Assembly (NCBI GenBank): GCA_013360445.1
Contig: JABWBP010000014.1
Span: 1 to 64,000 of the forward strand
DNA: 64,000 nt
Direction: 5' to 3'
From: Calditrichaceae bacterium
GTDB taxonomy: Bacteria; Calditrichota; Calditrichia; RBG-13-44-9; J075
Position numbers and translations under genes: made by a program. Every line of letters starts with the position of its first letter. The stretch's first letter is position 1. Positions 62,730-64,000 of this stretch are shown here, piece by piece. Under the pieces are notes generated by a model that was given only the letters and a program-made list of their open reading frames with translations, was not told the origin of the DNA and did no database searches.

Positions 62730-62820
62730 CTCCAAATCCAAAACTCGAAACTCAAAATCCAAAACCCAAAACTCGAAACTCAAAACCCAAAACTCGAAAC
62801 CCAAAACTTAAACCTCAAAC
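62730..62820. repeat. YYNAAAM heptad tract, 13 units in phase
   Basis: Thirteen heptads without a phase break (CTCCAAA, TCCAAAA and variants). The last unit overlaps the stop codon of the PspC gene (62815-62817). No inverted arm. Confidence 0.92.
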
Positions 62821-63492
62821 CGCCTGCTCGCCGGATTCTTCCGGCAATACGAACATCAGTGCAATATAAATCAACACCCCCAGACCCTTGGAGAGCACCG
62901 TCAGCAAAACCCAGCCCAGGCGCACGATGGAAGAATCGATGTTGAAAAAATTCGCCAGCCCGCCGCATATCCCGCCAATCTTACGGTCGGACCGGGAGCG
63001 GTGAATATCCAACCCGCGCAGGCCGAATTTGCCCTGCTCCCCGTTTTCCCTGCCGTCCTCCGCCCCTCCGGTTTCCGCGTTGGTTTGCTGCTGCCATTGC
63101 GCGAACAAGATCAGGCTTCCTATGGAAATCAAAAAGATCGCCCAGATAGTCGTCCAGGGCAGGTCGAGAACCGAAAAGAAACGAAACAGGTCAAATTGCC
63201 AGGAGAGCAACAATACCCCGAAGAAAATAAAGATAATCCCTAAAAATAAAGTGTTGTCGATGGTTTTTTCGCCGGATTCGCCGGATTCATCGGGATTTTC
63301 CGGCACCAATATCAGCGCAGCGAGATAGATAATGAGACCGGTCCCCCAAAAAAAAGACGCAATCACGAACAGGAGCCGGGCCATATTACTGTCTATCTGG
63401 AAATATGCCGCGATGCCGCCGCACACTCCTGCCAGGTAGCGGTCGCTGCGGGAGCGATAGAACCTGGGGCGTTCTTTCATTTCCTCTGCCAT
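62815..63492 (-). CDS. Double PspC-domain membrane protein
   Basis: 225 residues. Two PspC domains, at residues 10-65 (RSRSDRYLAGVCGGIAAYF) and 163-218 (RSRSDRKIGGICGGLANFF), flank two membrane segments of LiaF type (LFLGIIFIFFGVLLLSW, IWAIFLISIGSLILFAQW). PspC senses or relays inner-membrane stress. Here two copies plus a LiaF-like middle suggest a fused sensor. GAGGGA precedes the ATG. The LiaF-like gene follows, 160 bases downstream, after the heptad tract. Confidence 0.9.
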   Translation of the reverse strand: MAEEMKERPRFYRSRSDRYLAGVCGGIAAYFQIDSNMARLLFVIASFFWGTGLIIYLAALILVPENPDESGESGEKTIDNTLFLGIIFIFFGVLLLSWQFDLFRFFSVLDLPWTTIWAIFLISIGSLILFAQWQQQTNAETGGAEDGRENGEQGKFGLRGLDIHRSRSDRKIGGICGGLANFFNIDSSIVRLGWVLLTVLSKGLGVLIYIALMFVLPEESGEQAV

Positions 63493-63551
63493 ATGTTTCC
63501 CTCGAATAACTGGTTAGCAACACGGAAAATATCCTTGGCGGGTTTCACGCT

Positions 63552-64000
63552 TTATGAATTCAGCGCCTGGATGTCTAATATTTCATACTTCATGGTTCCG
63601 GCCGGAACCTTGATCTCTACGGTTTCCCCCACTTTTTTACCTAACAACGCCTTGCCCACCGGGGAGACCACGGAGATTTTTGCTTCCTGGAAGTTGGACT
63701 CTTCCTGCGAAACCAGGGAGTATTGAACTTCCTGGTCGCGGTTCAGGTCCTTCAACAGCACCGTGGTATATAGCGCCACGTGCTCCCCGCTGATGGATTT
63801 AGGATCGATGACCCGCGCCCGGCGCACGGTTTCTTCCAACTGGGATATTTTCGTTTCTAACAGTCCCAGGGCCTCTTTGGCGGCGTGGTACTCGGCGTTC
63901 TCCTTCAAATCTCCGAAATCGCGGGCTTCGGATATTTTTTTGGAAAGCTCCGGGCGTTTGACGGTTTTCAGCTCTTCCAATTCCTGCTTCAGTTTATCCA
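63552..64000 (-). CDS. greA: Transcript cleavage factor GreA, 5' end outside the window
   Basis: About 149 residues are visible; the frame is open to the right edge (DKLKQELEELKTVKRPELS), so only about ten residues are missing. The coiled coil with its acidic tip is present (SEARDFGDLKENAEYHAAKE), followed by the FKBP-like C-terminal domain (SPVGKALLGKKVGETVEIKV). GreA rescues backtracked RNA polymerase by stimulating transcript cleavage. Both catalytic acidic residues (D and E in FGDLKENAEYH) are kept. Confidence 0.95.
   Translation of the reverse strand, partial: DKLKQELEELKTVKRPELSKKISEARDFGDLKENAEYHAAKEALGLLETKISQLEETVRRARVIDPKSISGEHVALYTTVLLKDLNRDQEVQYSLVSQEESNFQEAKISVVSPVGKALLGKKVGETVEIKVPAGTMKYEILDIQALNS

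Noticed and set aside
62687-62869. Small + strand protein rich in Lys, Pro and Asn
   Set aside because: It is only the translation of the YYNAAAM heptad tract.
3-64000. rRNA, tRNA or phage integration sites
   Set aside because: No tRNA-like T-loop with acceptor stem, no rRNA block and no integrase gene was seen in the window.

Overview
The window looks like a chromosomal piece of an uncultured Gram-negative bacterium of the FCB superphylum, probably a Calditrichota/KSB1-type lineage. Two proteins end in the Por-secretion type A sorting tail (NYPNPFNP..., LGQ.VKTLV, SG.YIYR), there are outer-membrane porins, Tat and lipoprotein signals, and GC is high except in a toxin region. The lineage is inferred from protein style only; there is no rRNA or tRNA gene here.

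Layout. 1-1.2 kb: end of a type IX cargo protein. 1.6-9.2 kb: iron locus on the + strand with a DtxR-like regulator behind a near-consensus DtxR/IdeR box, a di-heme lipoprotein, a Rieske lipoprotein, a porin, a membrane-anchored DtxR-FeoA fusion behind a second box-like site, and FeoB split into separate GTPase and permease genes. 9.4-14.7 kb: an AmmeMemoRadiSam set whose radical SAM enzyme carries a Tat signal and whose Memo and AMMECR1 parts are fused behind a Sec signal, followed by a polytopic membrane protein with an aminopropyltransferase-like domain. 14.7-29.5 kb: mostly minus-strand genes (DUF523-DUF1722, a 13-repeat propeller cargo, DUF502, an exported pyruvate-phosphate-dikinase-like protein, TerC, CorA, and a porin / phosphate-binding-like protein / sensor kinase set), with a small secreted protein, a STAS protein and an IS66 remnant. 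29.9-31.6 kb: DUF432 plus MscS. 31.6-50.5 kb: degraded Uma2/antitoxin remnants, then a polymorphic-toxin RHS locus read on the minus strand: an S74-like leader gene, a 2.35-kb-codon RHS broken by one frameshift, and displaced RHS cassettes with distinct C-terminal toxins and neighbouring immunity genes. 50.6-64 kb: SbcCD, a HigBA-like pair with a degenerate toxin, a radical SAM protein, a ParA-like ATPase, DUF1015, a SurA/PpiD-like chaperone, two small membrane-protein genes and GreA (cut by the right edge).

The most unusual structure is not a protein. At least a dozen intergenic gaps hold degenerate tandem repeats kept strictly in phase, usually with a 7- or 8-base period, each gap with its own word, and often followed by a second arm that is its reverse complement. 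They sit between FeoB halves, over a stop codon, and under a promoter -35 hexamer. A second class is short palindromes whose stems differ but whose apex is CTTCAG or CTTTAG. Together these suggest an intergenic repeat-generating process that is specific to the locus in sequence but common in geometry.
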